The notes under the pieces are model-generated. The model was not told the origin of the DNA and did no database searches. It saw only the letters and a program-made list of their open reading frames with translations. Shown here one piece after another: positions 16,618 to 24,997 of a stretch of DNA of 64,000 nt. Numbering within the stretch: position 1 is the first letter of the stretch; the number at the start of each line of letters is the position of its first letter. A program made the position numbers and the translations under genes. This stretch comes from DATFFO01 sp963744905. Lineage in GTDB: Bacteria > Actinomycetota > Acidimicrobiia > Spongiisociales > ZC4RG35. The DNA is taken from assembly GCA_963744905.1 (NCBI GenBank), contig CAVUUV010000010.1, positions 62,001-126,000 on the forward strand. Reading direction: 5' to 3'.

Positions 16618-17265
16618 TCAGCCAGCTGTGAGCGTGCCCATCTCGATGAGGCACGCCGGTGGGCTCCCCTCCGGCGCATAGCAACGGCTGTTCACGTGGA
16701 AGTGCCACGAATACGAATAGGGATTGCCGTCGCGGTCGGTCAGGCTGGCGGTCCCCCAGTCACCGAAGGCATTGCTTCTAGTGCCCGAGAAGTCGACATC
16801 GTTGTCGTTCGAGTGGAACGACGTGGTCCCCGATGCGAGGAATGCTCCATCGTCGTCGGTATCGGTGCACGGCCCTACCAGAGGCCTGTTCTCTGGAGAG
16901 TCGAGCGTCCAGATCTCGATCCCGAGGGCCTTCTCGTTGATGTGACCGACGAGGGCGCCCTGGCCCGTGTCCTTGAGGAGAACGGTCACCGCTTCGTCAC
17001 CCGGATAGTCGGGTGGTGGCTCGGGCGGATCACCAACCATCCCGCCCTGAAGCCAGGCGATGACTGCGTTCTCGAAGGCGAACACCTCCGGCGTGCAGTA
17101 GCTGTCTCGGTCATAGTTGACAAAGACCGCGATTCCGTTGTCGAGATCGGGCCAGCCGTATGTCAGCGGAAGCTCGACCCTTTCGGCTTGAGTGGCCACG
17201 GCCGGCACGGCCATCACCGCTGTCAATAGTGCGACAAGTATCGCCACAAGTACTCGACGATGCAT
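16618..17265 (-). CDS. Secreted protein of unknown function
   Basis: 215 residues from ATG 17265, which has AGGAGG upstream; an earlier in-frame start adds 12 polar residues. The signal peptide is MHRRVLVAILVALLTAVMAVPAVATQA with cleavage likely after VATQA. The mature part is acidic, with about four Cys (SYCTP, GPCTD, SRCYA, PACLIE) that could form disulphides, and ends with a His-rich WHFHVNSRCY. I do not recognise a family. It is a single-gene unit with its own terminator. Confidence 0.75.
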   Translation of the reverse strand: MHRRVLVAILVALLTAVMAVPAVATQAERVELPLTYGWPDLDNGIAVFVNYDRDSYCTPEVFAFENAVIAWLQGGMVGDPPEPPPDYPGDEAVTVLLKDTGQGALVGHINEKALGIEIWTLDSPENRPLVGPCTDTDDDGAFLASGTTSFHSNDNDVDFSGTRSNAFGDWGTASLTDRDGNPYSYSWHFHVNSRCYAPEGSPPACLIEMGTLTAG

Positions 17266-17390
17266 CCTATCCTCCTCTACGCCCCCGGGGTCGTTGGTCA
17301 AAAGCTAGCAATTGGAACGGTTGGCCGCGGGAGGAGTTGAGGGCTCTGGCTTTCGACTGGCCGGGGATTTGAGGGCCCGGCTAACCCGAA

Positions 17391-18155
17391 GCCTTCTCCA
17401 GCACCCGGCGCGCCCAAGCGATATCGGCCGCCTGCTCGTCGGCATCACCGGGGGTCTCGACGATGATCGGGCAATCGACCTCCGCCACAACGGCAGCCAG
17501 GTCCGAGGGGATTCATCTCTCCCCGACCCAGGTTGGCATGACGGTCTCGTCGTGAGTCGAACGGGTCGCGGGAGTCATTGAGATGGACCAGGTCGATGCG
17601 CCCCGTGGCTTCCATGACCCTCTCCACCAGGCCGTCCATCGGCTCTCCCCCGGCCCAGGCGTGGCAGGTGTCCAGCACGAAACCGACTCCGTAGCCTCCA
17701 ATCTCCTCCCACAGGCCTGTCAGCTCCTCGATCCTCCGGGCCACCGCCTTGTCTCCACCGGCAGTGTTCTCGATCAGGATCGGGACTTCGGAGTCGACCT
17801 GATCGAGCGCCTTGGCCCAGCGGGTATAACCCTCCGACACTTCTCCCTCCCCGGTGACATGGCCTCCGTGAACCACGACTCCGGCAGCGGCGACGGTGGC
17901 GGCTGCGTCGCAGGTGTCCTGGAGGATCTTGCGGCTGGGGATCCGGACCCGGTTGTTGTCGGCGCAGAGGTTGATGAGATAGGGGGCGTGGACGTAGATG
18001 GGGACCTCGGCCGTCGCCAGCTCGATGGCGTCGAGGCGAGGAGCGGGCTTCTTCCACGACTGGGGGTTGGAGAGGAAGATCTGGACGACCTCGGCTCCCC
18101 TCTCCTCTGCCTCCTGTAGCGGACGGCGACTGGGTGTGTGCGCTCCGACGATCAT
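17391..18155 (-). CDS. nfo: Deoxyribonuclease IV / AP endonuclease family protein, frameshifted
   Basis: The frame from ATG 18155 gives a clear endonuclease IV TIM barrel: MIVGAHTPSRRPLQEAEERG, VQIFLSNPQSWKKP, YVHAPYLINLC, VVHGGHVTGEGE, PILIENTAGG, FVLDTCHAWAGG, LVHLNDSRDPFDSRRDRH and NLGRGE. It then shifts at a run of four C (plus-strand G 17507-17510). Removing one base restores NPSDLAAVVAEVDCPIIVE, then TPGDADEQAADIAWARRVL and a TAG at 17391, a typical C-terminus for this family in actinobacteria. The metal ligands are all upstream of the break. The enzyme cuts abasic sites in base-excision repair. The start overlaps the upstream gene by 4 bp. Confidence 0.8.
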
Positions 18156-18838
18156 GCGTCTCTCTCACCCAGACGGACCATGGTGACCGCCTGATCGGCG
18201 ACGGCTGTGGCCACCCGGGCGGCATTGTGTTCCCATTCCTTGGTGAAGAGGGCAACGGTGGTGTCGTCCAACCGGCGCCCTGCCCAAATACTGTCGGGCA
18301 GCAGTGATCCATCGGCGACCTGGATGATCAGGACCTCGAGCTCGTCTCCGTCGTCCTCGAGGGTCCCGGCGTCGAGGTCACGCAGGGAGATCCAGGGGAG
18401 GGTGACCGGAGGGCGGAACGGGCCCCCCATCCGCACGTGCAGGCCCGTGTCGTCGGTGGTCAGCACCGGGGCCGGCATGAACAGCTCCTTGAGCCCCCAC
18501 AGCACCACCGCCCCGCCCACGACGATGAGGGCCCAGGCCCAGATGTAGTCGCGGGGCTCCAGCGTTTGCGGGTCGGAGGTGAAGATCCGATCGGTCAGCC
18601 AGGCCACGATCCTCTGGCGGGAGACGAAGTCGATCCCGACCACGATCGCCGGGATCCCCGCCAGGGAGATCAGCCAGGTGCGGAGGGTGGAGCGCCCGAC
18701 CTCGTACGGTTCCAGTATCGGGGCCGCGGGCCCCGGCGGCCCGATGACCTCCGTTGACGTCTCGGATGGAGGCAGGTCGGCATGGGAGCCGGGCCGCAAA
18801 TGGGCACCCCGACCCTGGGCGGTGTCGTCGGACGTCAT
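18152..18838 (-). CDS. PH-like membrane protein of unknown function
   Basis: 228 residues from ATG 18838, which overlaps the pyrE stop as ATGA. A 45-residue polar N-terminus is followed by two transmembrane helices (about 49-67, LRTWLISLAGIPAIVVGI, and about 90-112, IWAWALIVVGGAVVLWGL). A cytosolic domain follows with bacterial-PH-like strands (GLHVRMGGPFRPPVTLPWISLRDLDAG). No function is known. It is translationally coupled to pyrE and the nfo-like gene, so it belongs to a three-gene operon. Confidence 0.72.
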   Translation of the reverse strand: MTSDDTAQGRGAHLRPGSHADLPPSETSTEVIGPPGPAAPILEPYEVGRSTLRTWLISLAGIPAIVVGIDFVSRQRIVAWLTDRIFTSDPQTLEPRDYIWAWALIVVGGAVVLWGLKELFMPAPVLTTDDTGLHVRMGGPFRPPVTLPWISLRDLDAGTLEDDGDELEVLIIQVADGSLLPDSIWAGRRLDDTTVALFTKEWEHNAARVATAVADQAVTMVRLGERDA

Positions 18839-19374
18839 TGGCCTACTCCCAGATCGGAGGGTATGGCCAGGGCCCGATAGGGAAGGTCGCGCCGTGCCAT
18901 CTCTGCTCCCACGGTACCGTCGCTGCGATCGAACAGGGCGATGGCCTGGACCACCACCAAACCATGGTCCACCGCCACATCGATCGCTTCGAAGAAGGCC
19001 CCTCCGGTCGTGGTGGTGTCTTCCAGCACCGCCACCGCAGTGCCGGAGGGGACCGGGCCCACCAGACGTCCTCCGGTCCCGTGGTCCTTGGCCGCCTTGC
19101 GGATCGAGAAGGCATCGACGGCTCCCCCCGAGCACACGGCGGCGGCGATGGCGATCGGGTCGGCCCCCATCGTCATGCCACCCACCGCCCGGACATCGTG
19201 GTCCAGCACGGCCAGCACCGCCTCGCCGACCAGGCGGGCCCCCTCACCCGAGAAGGTGGTCTGGCGAGCGTCCAGATACCAGTCGGCTCGCCGACCAGAG
19301 GCGAGGGTGAAGGGGCCGTCGGTGCGTAGTGAGTGCGAGCGCAGATGATCGAGCAAGTCGGTGGGGTACGCCAT
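18835..19374 (-). CDS. pyrE: Orotate phosphoribosyltransferase
   Basis: 179 residues from ATG 19374 (MAYPTDLLDHLRSHSL). Family features are FTLASGRRADWYLDAR, AVGGMTMGADPIA, AFSIRKAAKDHG and the PRPP-binding motif AVLEDTTTTGGAFFEAID. It attaches ribose-5-phosphate to orotate in pyrimidine synthesis. No other pyr genes are nearby. A 22-residue upstream extension of the frame is not supported. The divergent region upstream contains repeated GTCCAAAGAA elements that could control it. Confidence 0.93.
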   Translation of the reverse strand: MAYPTDLLDHLRSHSLRTDGPFTLASGRRADWYLDARQTTFSGEGARLVGEAVLAVLDHDVRAVGGMTMGADPIAIAAAVCSGGAVDAFSIRKAAKDHGTGGRLVGPVPSGTAVAVLEDTTTTGGAFFEAIDVAVDHGLVVVQAIALFDRSDGTVGAEMARRDLPYRALAIPSDLGVGQ

Positions 19375-19413
19375 CGATCGGGATGGTATCGACCCCACCC
19401 GCCAAGCCAGCCC

Positions 19414-19522
19414 TTCTTTGGAGGAGGGCAAACGCTCCACAGCTTCTTTGGACGGTGGCCATCGCTATGCGTTCCTGACGGTCCAAAGAACGATGGGGGC
19501 GTTCCTCACCGTCCAAAGAAGC
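19414..19522. repeat. Four TTCTTTGGAC / GTCCAAAGAA elements in the pyrE-atuA divergent region
   Basis: Copies lie at 19414-19422 and 19444-19453 (one orientation) and at 19481-19490 and 19511-19520 (the other). The sequence GCTTCTTTGGACGGTG (19442-19457) is the exact reverse complement of 19507-19522. The two right-hand copies sit in 30-bp direct repeats that start GCGTTCCT at 19469 and 19499. This may be a multi-site operator or a stem-loop for either gene. Confidence 0.7.
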
Positions 19523-19544
19523 GGGCGCTCTAACGTCACCGGGA

Positions 19545-21338
19545 ATGGAGCCGCTCCGGATCGCCAACTGCTCGGGGTTCTTCGGGGACCGCCTCTCCGC
19601 GGCGGCGGAGATGGTCAACGGAGGGCCGATCGATTACCTGACCGGTGACTACCTGGCCGAGTTGACCATGGCCTTGCTGTGGCGCACCCGCTCCCGCCAT
19701 CCCGAGGCGGGCTACGCCCGAACCTTCCTCACCCAGATGAAACAGGTCATGGCGACCTGCCTCGAACGGGGGATACGGGTGGTAGTCAACGCCGGGGGCC
19801 TCAACCCGACCGGTCTGGCCGACGCCCTGGAGGCTTTGGCCGCCGACCTGGGAGTCGATCCGGTGGTGGCGGCGGTGGACGGCGACGACCTGATGGACCG
19901 CCTCGACCGGGTTCCGCTGGCCTCATTCGTCGACGACTCGCCGCTGTCTCAGACCGGTGTAACCCCGGTGACGGCCAACGCCTATATGGGGTGCTGGGGC
20001 ATCGTCGAGGCCCTGGCCCGGGGCGCCGACATCGTGGTGACGGGACGGGTGACCGACGCCGCCCTGGTCATGGGGCCCGCCGCCCATCACTTCGGGTGGG
20101 GACGCGACGACTGGGACCGGCTGGCCGGGGCGCTGGTGGCGGGCCACGTGATCGAATGTGGTGCCCAGGCCACCGGAGGAAACTACTCGTTCTTCGAGGA
20201 GGTCCCCGGGCTGGAGCACGTCGGCTTCCCGCTGGTCGAGATGGATCCCGACGGCAGCTTCGTGGTCACCAAGCACTCCGGCACGGGCGGCATGGTCACG
20301 GAGGGGACGGTCACGGCTCAGTTGCTCTACGAGGTGGGCGGCCATCGCTACGCCAATCCCGACGTGACGGCCCGCTTCGACACGATCGGTTTGGAGCAAA
20401 CCGGTCATGACCGGGTCCGGGTGAGCGGGGTGATCGGCCAGCCCCCGCCGTCACAGCTCAAGGTGGCGGTGAATTACATGGGTGGCTATCGCAACCAGGT
20501 CAGCTTCGTTCTCACCGGCCTCGACATCGAGGCCAAGGCGGCGGCGGCGGAGACGGCCCTGTGGCAGGCGCTGGGAGGGAGGGACTCCGTCGAGGAAGCC
20601 GACGTCGAACTGGTGCGTTGGGACCGCCCCGACCCGACCAGCAACGATCTGGCCATGGCCCACCTCCGGGTCACGGTGAAGGATCGAGATCCGGAGAAGG
20701 TCGGACGCCGATTCTCGGGGGCGGCCGTGGAACTGGCCCTGGCCAACTACCCGGGATTCTTCGCCACCACGCCGCCCGGCGACGCCTCGCCCTATGCGGT
20801 GTACTGGCCCGCCACGGTCGATCGGATGCTGGTTCCGGCCCGGGTCCATGTCGGCGGAGAAGTTACCGAGGTGTCGAGCGGCGCTCCCGCCACCAGCGAC
20901 GACCTGGGCGACGTGGGGGTGGCGGTTCCACCTCCTCCGCCGTCGACCGAGACGGTGAGAGCCCCCCTGGGGCGGGTGGCCGGAGCGAGGTCGGGCGACA
21001 AGGGCGGCGACGCCAACGTGGGGATCTGGGTGGAGGATCACGCTGCCTTCGCCTGGCTGAACCACCTCCTCAGCGAGCAAGGATTCCGCCGGCTGGTGCC
21101 CGAAGCGGAGTCTCTGGCCATCGAGCGACACGTATTCCCCAACCTTTCGGCGGTCAATTTCGTCGTCAAGGGCCTCCTGGGGCAGGGAGTCGCCGCCTCC
21201 ACCCGGCTCGACCCACAGGCCAAGTCGCTGGGCGAATACGTCCGGGCCAGGTTGGTGGACGTGCCGGCCGCCTATTTGGGTCGCCCGGATGGTGCAGGGA
21301 ACGGTGAGGGTGGCGGTAGCATCCTGCCTGGGAAATGA
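19545..21338 (+). CDS. AtuA/DUF1446 family protein
   Basis: 597 residues. The N-terminal AtuA domain (1-445) has RIANCSGFFGDRLSAAAEMV, PIDYLTGDYLAELTMALL, VVVNAGGLNPTGLADAL, ANAYMGCWGIVEAL, DIVVTGRVTDAALVMGP, HVIECGAQATGGNYSFF and TKHSGTGGMV. The C-terminal AtuA-like domain (490-590) has LGRVAGARSGDKGGDANVGIW. AtuA of Pseudomonas is linked to acyclic terpene (citronellol/geraniol) catabolism but has no firmly assigned reaction. Here the stop overlaps the start of a cis-prenyltransferase gene (ATGA), so the two are coupled; other atu genes are absent. Confidence 0.88.
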   Translation: MEPLRIANCSGFFGDRLSAAAEMVNGGPIDYLTGDYLAELTMALLWRTRSRHPEAGYARTFLTQMKQVMATCLERGIRVVVNAGGLNPTGLADALEALAADLGVDPVVAAVDGDDLMDRLDRVPLASFVDDSPLSQTGVTPVTANAYMGCWGIVEALARGADIVVTGRVTDAALVMGPAAHHFGWGRDDWDRLAGALVAGHVIECGAQATGGNYSFFEEVPGLEHVGFPLVEMDPDGSFVVTKHSGTGGMVTEGTVTAQLLYEVGGHRYANPDVTARFDTIGLEQTGHDRVRVSGVIGQPPPSQLKVAVNYMGGYRNQVSFVLTGLDIEAKAAAAETALWQALGGRDSVEEADVELVRWDRPDPTSNDLAMAHLRVTVKDRDPEKVGRRFSGAAVELALANYPGFFATTPPGDASPYAVYWPATVDRMLVPARVHVGGEVTEVSSGAPATSDDLGDVGVAVPPPPPSTETVRAPLGRVAGARSGDKGGDANVGIWVEDHAAFAWLNHLLSEQGFRRLVPEAESLAIERHVFPNLSAVNFVVKGLLGQGVAASTRLDPQAKSLGEYVRARLVDVPAAYLGRPDGAGNGEGGGSILPGK

Positions 21339-22108
21339 CACGACCGAGCAGCCTTCTCTACAAGCTGTACGAGGACCGTCTGGTCCGCTCCCTGGACAAG
21401 GACCGGCTCCCTCACCATCTGGGCATCGTCCTCGACGGCCACCGCCGCTACGCCCGTCATCAGGGGCTGGCCAGCTACACCGACTCCTATCGGGCCGGGA
21501 TGCGCCGCTTCGAGGATTTCCTGGGCTGGGCCCAGGAGCTCGACATCCCCGCCGTCACCGCCTGGGTGCTGTCCCGGGAGAACCTGGAGCGAGCCCGGGA
21601 GGAGCTGGAGCCCTACTTCGAGGTGCTGATCGAGTTGTTCGGCCGTCTTCGCACCCTTCCCGCCTGCCAGGACATGACCATCCGCTTCATCGGTTCGCTC
21701 GACCTGCTCCCCGACGAACTGGTCCTGGCGGCCAAGGACGCCGAATCGGCCCGCACCGACGGTTCCCGCCATCTCAACATCGCCATGGGCTACGGGGGCC
21801 GCCAGGAGATCGTCGACGCCGCCCGAGACCTGGTCTCGGACCTGGCCCGCTCCGGAGTGGACGCTTCCGAGATGGCGGCCCGCATCGACGCCGACGCCCT
21901 GGCCCGCCACATGTACTCGGCCGACCTCCCCGATCCGGATCTCCTGATCCGCACCTCGGGCGAATCGCGGTTGTCGGGGTTCTTGCTGTGGCAATCCGCC
22001 TACGCCGAGTTCGTGTTCGTCGACGTCTACTGGCCCGCATTCCGCCGGGTGGACTTCCTGCGCGCCATCCGCGACTTCAACCGCCGCGATCGGCGCTTCG
22101 GCCGCTGA
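21335..22108 (+). CDS. Divergent cis-prenyltransferase (polyprenyl diphosphate synthase family)
   Basis: 257 residues of the UppS fold. The substrate-binding loop MDGN(G/R)RWA reads VLDGHRRYA (32-40): the pyrophosphate/Mg Asp and Arg remain, but Asn is His. The SSENW.R motif is SRENLERA. The C-terminal signature is RTSGESRLSGFLLWQSAYAEF, with Gly where Asn is usual. Changes at several lining positions suggest a paralogue with altered chain length or substrate rather than the main undecaprenyl-diphosphate synthase. Its ATG overlaps the AtuA stop by 4 bp. Confidence 0.85.
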   Translation: MTRPSSLLYKLYEDRLVRSLDKDRLPHHLGIVLDGHRRYARHQGLASYTDSYRAGMRRFEDFLGWAQELDIPAVTAWVLSRENLERAREELEPYFEVLIELFGRLRTLPACQDMTIRFIGSLDLLPDELVLAAKDAESARTDGSRHLNIAMGYGGRQEIVDAARDLVSDLARSGVDASEMAARIDADALARHMYSADLPDPDLLIRTSGESRLSGFLLWQSAYAEFVFVDVYWPAFRRVDFLRAIRDFNRRDRRFGR

Positions 22109-22120
22109 GGCCGTTTCCGT

Positions 22121-23137
22121 CTACAGGTGGGGGGCGACTTCCTCCGCCAGGCGCTGCATCAGCTCGACCTGATCCGCATAGGGGAGGGTGGCGAAGTAGC
22201 TGCGGGCCACGAACTCCACCGGCAGCGGGGCCCGGCGGCGGATCTCCTGCAAGGTGGAGACGATCTGGTCGGGTGTTCCGACCACCGTGGACCGACCGAA
22301 CAGCCGATCCCGCTTGTCCTCGGTCAGCTCCGGCGCCGCCGGAGGCGGGCCGGGGCGGTCGGCGGAGTCCTCCATGTCCGAGTACTTCCACATCATGTGC
22401 CACAGGTGGGGCGTGTAACGCTGCCAGGCATCGTCGACCGAGTCCCCGGGAAGCATGACCGAGTAGTGGACGATGCGTAGCTCGGCCGGGTCCCGGTCGA
22501 CGCGCTCGCATTCGTCCACCACCCACTCCAGCATTCGCAGGAACTTCTCGGTGGGCACGTTGGCGAAGAGCCCATCGGCCAGGCGGGCAGCACGGCGAAT
22601 GGCCGCCTCGGCTCCTCCCCCGATCAGGATGGGTATCCGCGCCGACGGTGTGGGCCGGACCGCCAGTCGGGGGAGGTCGTACACCGATCCCGAGTGCTCG
22701 AAGACCTCACCACTCCATGCCCGGTGAAGGATGGTGAGGGTCTCCTCCATCGCCCGCCCTCGCTTGCTCATCTCCGCCCCCAGGCCCTCGAACTCGGCTG
22801 CGGACCAGCCCAGGCCCAGACCCAGGGTGAGGCGACCCTTGCTGAGGAGGCTGGCGGTGGCGGCGTCCTCGGCCAGGCGGAGAGGATGGTGAAGTGGAGC
22901 CAGGATGACGCCGGTGCCGACTTCGATCGTGGACGTGGCGGCGGCGATGGCGCCGCTCACCACCAGCAGGGACGGCATGTAGCCGTCATCGACGAAATGG
23001 TGCTCGGTGGTCCAAATCGACGAAAGTCCGAGTCGCTCCGCCTCCACCGCTAACCGTATCGTTTCGTCGTAGGCACGGGACCAATCGGTCTCGCCGGGAC
23101 GCAGCTGGGCACTCAACAGACCGAACCCGAGGCTCAT
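22121..23137 (-). CDS. LLM class flavin/F420-dependent oxidoreductase
   Basis: 338 residues from ATG 23137, with GAAAGGAA upstream. Luciferase-like TIM-barrel motifs are GFGLLSAQLRPGETDW, LGLSSIWTTEHHFVDDGYMPSLLV, EVGTGVILAPLHHPLRLAEDAA, LGLGLGWSAAEFEGLG and IPILIGGGAEAAIRRAARLADG. The C-terminal FGRSTVVGTPDQIVSTLQEIRRRA is typical of F420 or FMN family members. The substrate is unknown. The gene is convergent with the cis-prenyltransferase gene and alone in its unit. F420 use is inferred from family habit in actinobacteria. Confidence 0.88.
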   Translation of the reverse strand: MSLGFGLLSAQLRPGETDWSRAYDETIRLAVEAERLGLSSIWTTEHHFVDDGYMPSLLVVSGAIAAATSTIEVGTGVILAPLHHPLRLAEDAATASLLSKGRLTLGLGLGWSAAEFEGLGAEMSKRGRAMEETLTILHRAWSGEVFEHSGSVYDLPRLAVRPTPSARIPILIGGGAEAAIRRAARLADGLFANVPTEKFLRMLEWVVDECERVDRDPAELRIVHYSVMLPGDSVDDAWQRYTPHLWHMMWKYSDMEDSADRPGPPPAAPELTEDKRDRLFGRSTVVGTPDQIVSTLQEIRRRAPLPVEFVARSYFATLPYADQVELMQRLAEEVAPHL

Positions 23138-23584
23138 GGTGGTGGTTCCTTTCGACGGGGGGCTGAGACTAAGTACTCCGCGTCGCAATTACGGTCGCAT
23201 GTTTCGGCGAGTCGGCGGCGTCGATGGCAAGGACGCAGTCCGCAGGCGCACCCGCAGCGGTGCGTCAAGGACGAGGACACAGCAAGCGGCGTAGCCGGCC
23301 GCTGAAACGTCAGCGTAATTACGGGGCGGGGTACTAACTCCGCGTCGCAATTACGGTCGCATGTTTCGGCGAGTCGGCGGCGTCGATGGCAAGGACGCAG
23401 TCCGCAGGCGCACCCGCAGCGGTGCGTCAAGGACGAGGACACAGCAAGCGGCGTAGCCGGCCGTTGAAACGTCAGCGTAATTACGGGGCGGGGTGCTAAG
23501 CCAGAAGGTCCCGGACTCGCTCGATCGAGAGGCACCCATCCTCGAATCCCGCCAGGAGTAGAGTTGCCAGGCGTGGAGGCTGCA
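23138..23584. other. Non-coding stretch filled mainly by a tandem repeat
   Basis: This 447-bp gap between the LLM gene and a small membrane-protein gene is occupied by two 162-bp repeat units (23176-23499). The remainder shows no promoter or RNA that I can name. Open frames through it are repeats of each other and are not genes. Confidence 0.6.
23176..23499. repeat. Two tandem copies of a 162-bp repeat with imperfect terminal inverted repeats
   Basis: Unit 1 is 23176-23337 and unit 2 is 23338-23499; only about two substitutions separate them. Each unit begins CTCCGCGTCGCAATTACGG and ends near CAGCGTAATTACGGGGCGGGG, so its ends are imperfect inverted repeats of about 33 bp that centre on TAATTACG. 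A CTAA-containing motif occurs before unit 1, between the units and at the end of unit 2. This looks like a REP or MITE-like palindromic element duplicated in tandem. Confidence 0.85.
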
Positions 23585-23971
23585 ATGAAGCGACTCCAAT
23601 GGATGCAGACCGAACACGGCTGGCGCTGCGATGCGTATCAGATCGAGCTCCTTGCCCCCGGCTTCTGGGTACTGAGTCAACACAGCGGTCGCTCCCCGTG
23701 GCCCGAGGTAATCGCCAGCGGGGGTTCGTTGAAAGGCCTGAAGAGGCGGGCGTGGCGCTTAGAGGCCAGACTCCGGGGACGGCGTCGCCTGGTCTCGTAC
23801 CTGGCGTGGCTGGCGGCCAGCGTGATTTTGGCCGCGGCGGTGCACGGTATTCAGACCCTGTTCGTCATGGCGATCGTGGTCGTCTTCCTCCTGACCCTGC
23901 GCGTGATCGGCTTCTGGGTTGGCCTGACGACCGGTCGAGGCTGGAACCGCCTGGCCGATACCTATCAGTAG
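23585..23971 (+). CDS. Small two-helix membrane protein, unknown function
   Basis: 128 residues from ATG 23585, which has TGGAGG 5 nt upstream; an in-frame TTG at 23564 is less likely. Residues 1-60 are soluble and aromatic-rich (QTEHGWRCDAYQIELL, GFWVLSQH), resembling a small beta domain. A basic stretch KRRAWRLEARLRGRRR follows, then two membrane helices (about 70-87 and 91-114). I do not recognise a family. It sits beside the tandem repeat and the first MITE copy. Confidence 0.6.
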   Translation: MKRLQWMQTEHGWRCDAYQIELLAPGFWVLSQHSGRSPWPEVIASGGSLKGLKRRAWRLEARLRGRRRLVSYLAWLAASVILAAAVHGIQTLFVMAIVVVFLLTLRVIGFWVGLTTGRGWNRLADTYQ

Positions 23972-24082
23972 ACGGAGCCTGCGAAATCAGACGAGGCAGT
24001 TCTGCAGGCGGTGATAGAAGCGATCTCCACCGCCACTGCTTCCGGACCGAGGCGGCGGACGGGTCCCGGCGCTGGGTCCGAA

Positions 24083-24249
24083 CTAGGAGCCCGTTGAACA
24101 ATGCATGTCACCCATCTCGCGACCATGCATCACCACCCACTGCGTTCTCGGCCCCGCCATTCCGGCACAAGGAGTGGCGAAACCTCGGCCTTGCGGCTGG
24201 CGCGCCTGGCCGCCAATCCGAGCAACGGCATTATCCAACAGGCTCCTAG
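24083..24249. mobile_element. MITE-like element, copy 1 (167 bp)
   Basis: The ends are near-perfect terminal inverted repeats: CTAGGAGCCCGTTGAACAAT on the left, and on the right the complement of CTAGGAGCCTGTTGGATAAT. Both termini carry CTAG. It is too short to encode a transposase. A second copy lies inverted at 28420-28587 with only a few differences. It was probably moved by a transposase elsewhere in the genome. Confidence 0.85.
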
Positions 24250-24301
24250 GTCGCCCGGAGGGTGGCGGGTTGTCAGACCGGTTGCGTAGTCTGTTGGCCA
24301 G

Positions 24302-24955
24302 ATGGAACGCATCACATGGGGTCGAATGCAGAACCCGCTCCGTGGCATTCTCCACGGTTCGGCTGCCGTGGTGGCCACCGGAGGCCTGGCCTACCTGGTC
24401 ACGCGAGCCTGGGGCCGGATCGCCATCCTCTCGGCCGTTCTCCTCTACGGGCTGGCTCTCGTCACCATGTACACGGTCTCTGCTCTCTACCACTCGGTGC
24501 CCTGGACACAACGCTGGAAAGCCCGAATGCAGCGGGTCGACCATTCGCTTATCTTCCTGGTCGTGGCCGGGACCTTCACCCCCTTCGCCCTGACCGCGCT
24601 GGGCGGCATCCGCCAACTGGTCGCTCTCACTCTGGTGTGGGCAATCGCGGTGACGGGGATCGTCCTCAAGTTCGCCCTCCCGGACCCCAGGACCTGGCTG
24701 TCGGTCACCCTGCAGATGGCCATGGGCTGGTCTGCTCTGATCTGGCTGCCCTGGATACTGGCCAGTATGGGATGGGGTGCGGTGATCCTGATCATGGCGG
24801 GCGGCCTGTGCTACACGATCGGGACCATCGTCTACGCCACCAAACGGCCCCGGCTCTTTCCCAGGATCTTCAGCTACCACGAGCTGTTCCACATCCTGGT
24901 CATCGCCGGATCGAGCCTTCATTTCTGGGCCATCGCCCGATACGTGATCGTCTAG
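24302..24955 (+). CDS. Hemolysin III / PAQR-like membrane protein
   Basis: 217 residues with seven predicted membrane helices. The family's conserved polar positions are present: RGILHGSAAVV near the N-terminus, SALYHSVPW (His), RVDHSLIFLVVAGTFTPFAL (Asp-His) and SYHELFHILVIAGSSLHFWA (His-x3-His) at the end. These His/Asp residues form a putative metal site like that of PAQR hydrolases. Bacterial members (TrhA/YqfA) influence membrane lipid balance, and the hemolysin name is historical. It lies 52 bp from the right end of MITE copy 1. Confidence 0.9.
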   Translation: MERITWGRMQNPLRGILHGSAAVVATGGLAYLVTRAWGRIAILSAVLLYGLALVTMYTVSALYHSVPWTQRWKARMQRVDHSLIFLVVAGTFTPFALTALGGIRQLVALTLVWAIAVTGIVLKFALPDPRTWLSVTLQMAMGWSALIWLPWILASMGWGAVILIMAGGLCYTIGTIVYATKRPRLFPRIFSYHELFHILVIAGSSLHFWAIARYVIV

Positions 24956-24997
24956 GATTCCCACGTCGTCGAATCCGGTTCGAATAGCCTCCGCCCG

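Noticed and set aside
23176..23499. CRISPR array
   Set aside because: There are only two units of 162 bp with no short repeats and unique spacers, and no cas genes are in the window.
23134..23535. Frame with internally repeated protein sequence
   Set aside because: It is simply the translation of the 162-bp tandem repeat; the repeat explains it fully.
24083..24249. Remnant of a transposase gene
   Set aside because: The element has no frame with transposase motifs; the small size and intact ends fit a MITE.
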